DNA of 64,000 bases. It comes from Beijerinckiaceae bacterium (GTDB lineage: Bacteria > Pseudomonadota > Alphaproteobacteria > Rhizobiales > Beijerinckiaceae). Under the pieces are notes generated by a model. It was given only the letters and a program-made list of their open reading frames with translations. It had not been told where the DNA came from and did no database searches. This document shows, in pieces, positions 61,131 through 64,000 of the stretch. The translations under genes and the position numbers were made by a program. Where the stretch lies: positions 116,894 to 180,893 of the forward strand of contig JAJPIC010000004.1 of NCBI GenBank assembly GCA_021324915.1. The letters run 5' to 3'. Numbering within the stretch: position 1 is the first letter of the stretch; each line of letters opens with the position of its first letter.

Positions 61131-62456
61131 CTAGGCTGCGGTTCCGAAAAGATCATAAGAATCGGCGCGCTCGATTTTTACGCTGACGATCTCGCCGGGG
61201 CGCAGCGGCCGCCGGCTTGCGACATGGACCTTGCCGTCGATCTCGGGCGCATCGCCTTTCGTGCGGCCTTCGAGAGGCCCGGCGCGATCGATGATAACTT
61301 GAAAATGCCTGCCGATCTTGTTCTTCAGCAAGCGCGTGCTGATCGCTTGCTGATGACGCATGAATCGATCGTAACGCGCATCGCGGACTTCTTGCGGGAC
61401 GGGCTCTAGGCCAAGGTCATTGGCGGGCGCGCCGGCGACCGGCTCATAACGAAACGCCCCGACGCGATCGAGGCGTGCTTCATCGAGCCAGTCGAGAAGA
61501 AATTGGAAATCCTCTTCGCTCTCGCCGGGAAAGCCGACAATGAAGGTCGAACGCAGGGTGAGATCGGGGCAGAGCTTCCGCCACGTCGCGATCCGCGCGA
61601 GCGTCTTCTCCTGATCGCCCGGTCGACGCATGGCGCGCAGCACATCGGGACTTGCGTGCTGAAAAGGCACGTCGAGATAAGGCAGGATCTTGCCCTCGGC
61701 CATCAGCGGCAGAACTTCGTCTATGTGCGGATAGGGATAGACGTAATGCAGCCGCACCCAGATGCCGAGGGAGCCGAGTTCGCGCATGAGATCGATGAAC
61801 TTGGCGCGCACGTGCCGATCGCCAAAGGCGCTTTCGGCGTAAGAGAGATCGCGGCCATAGGCGCCGGTATCCTGCGAAATGACGAGGATCTCCTTGACGC
61901 CGGCAGCGACGAGCTTTTCCGCTTCGCGCAGAACCTCCGCCGCGGGGCGCGAGACGAGCCTGCCGCGCAATTGCGGAATGATGCAGAAGGAGCAGCGATT
62001 GTTGCAGCCTTCGGAAATCTTGAGATAGGCGTAATGGCGCGGCGTGAGCTTGATGCCTTGTTCCGGCACGAGATCGACAAAAGGATCATGCGGCGCAGGG
62101 ACGGCCTCGTGCACGGCGGCCATCGTGCTCTCGTAGGCTTGCGGGCCGGTGATCGAAAGGACTTCTGGAAAAGCTGCGCGAATCGTGCCGGGCTGCGCTC
62201 CCATGCAGCCGGTGACGATGACCTTGCCATTGGCGTCGAGCGCCGCGCCGATTGCGGCGAGCGATTCGGCCTTGGCGCTGTCGAGGAAGCCGCAAGTATT
62301 GACAATCACGGCATCGGCGCCGGCATGAGTCTTCGCGAGCTCATAGCCTTCGGCGCGCAGGCGCGTAATGATGCGCTCGCTGTCGACAAGCGCTTTGGGG
62401 CAGCCGAGCGAAACGAAAGAAATCTTCGGCGCGGCCTTCCGGAGGGGTTCGTTCAT
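61131..62456 (-). CDS. rimO: Ribosomal protein S12 methylthiotransferase RimO
   Basis: A 441-residue radical SAM enzyme that methylthiolates Asp88 of ribosomal protein S12. The N-terminal methylthiotransferase domain has the cluster cysteines Cys19 ([12 protein letters not shown]), Cys54 (NTCGFLD) and Cys83 (TGCMG). The radical SAM cluster is Cys150-x3-Cys154-x2-Cys157 (GCNNRCSFC). A TRAM domain ends the protein. [11 protein letters not shown] separates RimO from MiaB. Start chosen at ATG 62456. Confidence 0.96.
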   Translation of the reverse strand: MNEPLRKAAPKISFVSLGCPKALVDSERIITRLRAEGYELAKTHAGADAVIVNTCGFLDSAKAESLAAIGAALDANGKVIVTGCMGAQPGTIRAAFPEVLSITGPQAYESTMAAVHEAVPAPHDPFVDLVPEQGIKLTPRHYAYLKISEGCNNRCSFCIIPQLRGRLVSRPAAEVLREAEKLVAAGVKEILVISQDTGAYGRDLSYAESAFGDRHVRAKFIDLMRELGSLGIWVRLHYVYPYPHIDEVLPLMAEGKILPYLDVPFQHASPDVLRAMRRPGDQEKTLARIATWRKLCPDLTLRSTFIVGFPGESEEDFQFLLDWLDEARLDRVGAFRYEPVAGAPANDLGLEPVPQEVRDARYDRFMRHQQAISTRLLKNKIGRHFQVIIDRAGPLEGRTKGDAPEIDGKVHVASRRPLRPGEIVSVKIERADSYDLFGTAA

Positions 62457-62540
62457 GCGCAGCCGATTGCCACGCCGGCCGTCGACTTGCAACCCGCGAC
62501 TTCGGAAGCTTTGAAGCGCAGCGCCGGCGTGAGAGTAACG

Positions 62541-62568
62541 AAAAGACCCGGCACTGGGCCGGGTCTTT
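62541..62568. terminator. Bidirectional intrinsic terminator after the barrel gene
   Basis: AAAAGACCCGGC pairs with GCCGGGTCTTT around ACTG. With A/T runs on both sides it can stop leftward transcription from the outer membrane protein gene (stop at 62592) before rimO. Confidence 0.75.
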
Positions 62569-62591
62569 CACGCAATCACTGGTACTTACGC

Positions 62592-63347
62592 TTAGTACTT
62601 CGAGACCACCGGCGCCGGCGGCTCGAACAGATCGAACTTGTAGCTGAAACCGACCTGAACGCGATGATCGGTCTCGTGCCGGGTGGCCGTCGCACCCGGG
62701 GCGAAAGATGCAGTCAGAGGATCGGAGATATGGCCGAAATCGCTATAGCGATATTCGCCGCGCAGTGACCAATTGTTGGTGATCGCATATTCGAGGCCGG
62801 CACCGGCCGTCCAGCCCGTATGCTCGTGCCAGATGCTGTCGACGCCGAGCGGGCTGAAATAGGTATCATGGAAATCGCCGAAGGCGACGCCACCCGTGCC
62901 GTAAATCAGGAGGCGGTCCCACGCATAACCGACACGGCCGCGGATCGAGGCTTCGACGGGTTCGCGATCGGTATAGCCAATGATGCCCGAACCGTTGCCG
63001 CCCGAATAGCTCGATCCGTCGACGTCGCCTTCGAGGCCGAAGACGAACTGGGCGACCTGGAAATTATAGCCGACGTGACCGCCGCCCACGATGCCGCGCG
63101 GACTGCTGCCGGGCAGACTCGTGACGAAAGCGCCGGTCGGATCGAAGACATTCGGCGATTGGCTATGCGCGCTCCACTGATAGCCGACCTGGCCACCGAT
63201 ATAGACGCCACTCCAGGTGAAGGCGGGCGGCGGGGGAGGCGGCGGAGTGAAGACCGGCGGGCCTTTTTGATTTGGCAGATCGGCCGCCAGGGCCGAACCG
63301 CCGGCCAAAGAGACAAGCGCCGTCGTTATCAGAAACCTACGCAACAT
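62592..63347 (-). CDS. Outer membrane beta-barrel protein (RopB/Omp25-like)
   Basis: A 251-residue single-barrel protein with a textbook signal peptide, MLRRFLITTALVSLAGGSALA-ADLP, then a Pro-rich linker (PPPPPPPAFTW) and strands SGVYIGGQVGYQW through YKFDLFEPPAPVVSKY. GRVGYAWDRLLIYGTGGVAFGD and GAGLEYAITNNWSLRGEYRYSDFGH match the Rhizobiales Omp25 group. It probably is an abundant outer membrane barrel; strong signals fit this: GGAGGGG before the ATG and a terminator after the gene. Unlike the double-barrel gene at 3.4 kb, it lacks cysteines in the mature part. Confidence 0.9.
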   Translation of the reverse strand: MLRRFLITTALVSLAGGSALAADLPNQKGPPVFTPPPPPPPAFTWSGVYIGGQVGYQWSAHSQSPNVFDPTGAFVTSLPGSSPRGIVGGGHVGYNFQVAQFVFGLEGDVDGSSYSGGNGSGIIGYTDREPVEASIRGRVGYAWDRLLIYGTGGVAFGDFHDTYFSPLGVDSIWHEHTGWTAGAGLEYAITNNWSLRGEYRYSDFGHISDPLTASFAPGATATRHETDHRVQVGFSYKFDLFEPPAPVVSKY

Positions 63348-63853
63348 GAGATTTTCCCCTCCAAGTGTGTGCCTAACCAGCTAGTTTCTTCGTCGTCATC
63401 GTTCAATAGAATAAACCAGCAAAATCCAAACAAATGCTTTTTGATCGGAGGTCATGTCGCGTCTATGCAACAGTTTCTTCATCCTCCCCTGGGTATTAAC
63501 AAAGTAGATCCTCGCAATCTCACTTGATAGGCGAATTGCGGCAGAGTTAGGTTTTAACTGCGACCATCAACGGAACTTAGAAGACCAAAGATGGGCGTAA
63601 GATCAACTTTCTGTTAAGGAAGGTTACTCTTGCGAATCCCTTCGGAAGAGAGCCGCGGCGAATCGCTGCGCTCGCGTTTCGTAAACTCGCGTGTACCGGC
63701 AAAGTTTCAGGGCGGGCGCGATGGGGGCGGGCACTCGGCTTCGGGCTTCGATGGCGGAGACGATCGAGGGCGCTGCGGTCGAGCCGATTCTCGCTCTCGC
63801 AAAGTCGCGGGATTTGGGGTTATGAGGGGGCGGGGCGGTTTCGCCCAAATTCC
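63348..63853. other. AT-richer intergenic region before the barrel gene and tRNA-Ser
   Basis: About 500 bases. The part nearest the barrel gene (63360-63620) is AT-rich and holds its promoter, on the minus strand. No operator was resolved. The plus- and minus-strand ORFs at 63624-63890 run into the tRNA and look random. Confidence 0.5.
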
Positions 63854-63943
63854 GGAAGGGTGGCCGAGTGGTTTAAGGCAGCGGTCTTGAAAACCGCCGC
63901 GGGTGCAAGCCCGCCGTGGGTTCGAATCCCACCCCTTCCGCCA
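63854..63943 (+). tRNA. tRNA-Ser (anticodon TGA)
   Basis: A 90-nt class II tRNA with long variable arm and encoded CCA. Acceptor stem GGAAGGG/CCCTTCC with discriminator G. Anticodon loop CTTGAAA gives TGA. The variable arm GCGGGTGCAAGCCCGC follows, and the T-arm has GGTTCGAATCC. Confidence 0.97.
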
Positions 63944-64000
63944 CCGAAGCCCAGCGCAGCATGGTGTCCCGAAGATAGCTGGGTCCTAGAGTTGGCGTTC

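Noticed and set aside
63624-63890. ORFs of 74 and 86 residues
   Set aside because: They are low-complexity, and the plus-strand one ends inside tRNA-Ser.

Overview
The window reads as an ordinary chromosomal segment of a high-GC alphaproteobacterium of the order Rhizobiales (Hyphomicrobiales), most likely Beijerinckiaceae or Methylocystaceae or a close relative. The grounds are the DivK-PleD pair, EipB/DUF1849, DUF1467, DUF2849/DUF934 around cysI-cysH, several RopB/Omp25-like barrels whose mature N-termini begin ADLP, a probable hopanoid aminotransferase, Rhizobiales-style palindromic repeats, and the glnE locus order. The genus is inference. No rRNA operon, prophage, integrase, insertion sequence or CRISPR array was seen. 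Two tRNAs are present: Lys(TTT) near the left end and Ser(TGA) at the right end.

Left part (1-13.7 kb): a truncated moaA, DUF971 and DUF1467 genes, tRNA-Lys, an HpnO-like aminotransferase, a tandem double-barrel outer membrane protein, small secreted proteins, a YihY/BrkB membrane protein followed by three tandem copies of a palindromic repeat, pyrE, and a glycogen-debranching-type glucosidase facing an ABC exporter. From 13.7 to 24 kb: a GT4 glycosyltransferase, an MFS carrier, a PRC-barrel protein, a di-iron hydroxylase, the ridA-GDPD pair divergent from eipB, an AraC regulator, and the divK-pleD cell-cycle/c-di-GMP signalling operon.

Middle (24-34 kb): a leftward information-processing run, topA-rnr-DUF983-MFS-rpmG, in which topA and rnr overlap by GTGA. 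It diverges from pyrB and a pyrC-like gene whose product has lost the dihydroorotase HxH metal motif, so it is probably the non-catalytic PyrX subunit. From 34 to 48 kb: a TetR regulator with a palindromic operator shared with a divergent 70-residue membrane protein, a two-domain glycosyltransferase, another barrel protein, a GST, and degP followed by an intrinsic terminator. That terminator lies directly against the ribosome binding site of a response regulator-histidine kinase-glnE operon with overlapping genes. A PleC/PdhS-like PAS histidine kinase converges on glnE.

Right part (48-64 kb): pepN, an LplT-like MFS carrier and a CDF metal exporter, glyoxalase I, a class II aldolase, and a small gene of unknown function behind a repeat-rich 650-bp spacer. 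Then come the assimilatory sulfate operon (DUF2849-cysI-cysH-DUF934), DedA, rimO, a third single barrel, and tRNA-Ser.

Most of the window is conserved housekeeping backbone. I did not find a clear new multi-gene system. The best leads are the double-barrel porin-like protein with paired CxxC motifs, the terminator-gated response regulator operon, the TetR/small membrane protein pair, the bimodular glycosyltransferase, the tandem palindromes, and a few small ORFs with good translation or termination signals.
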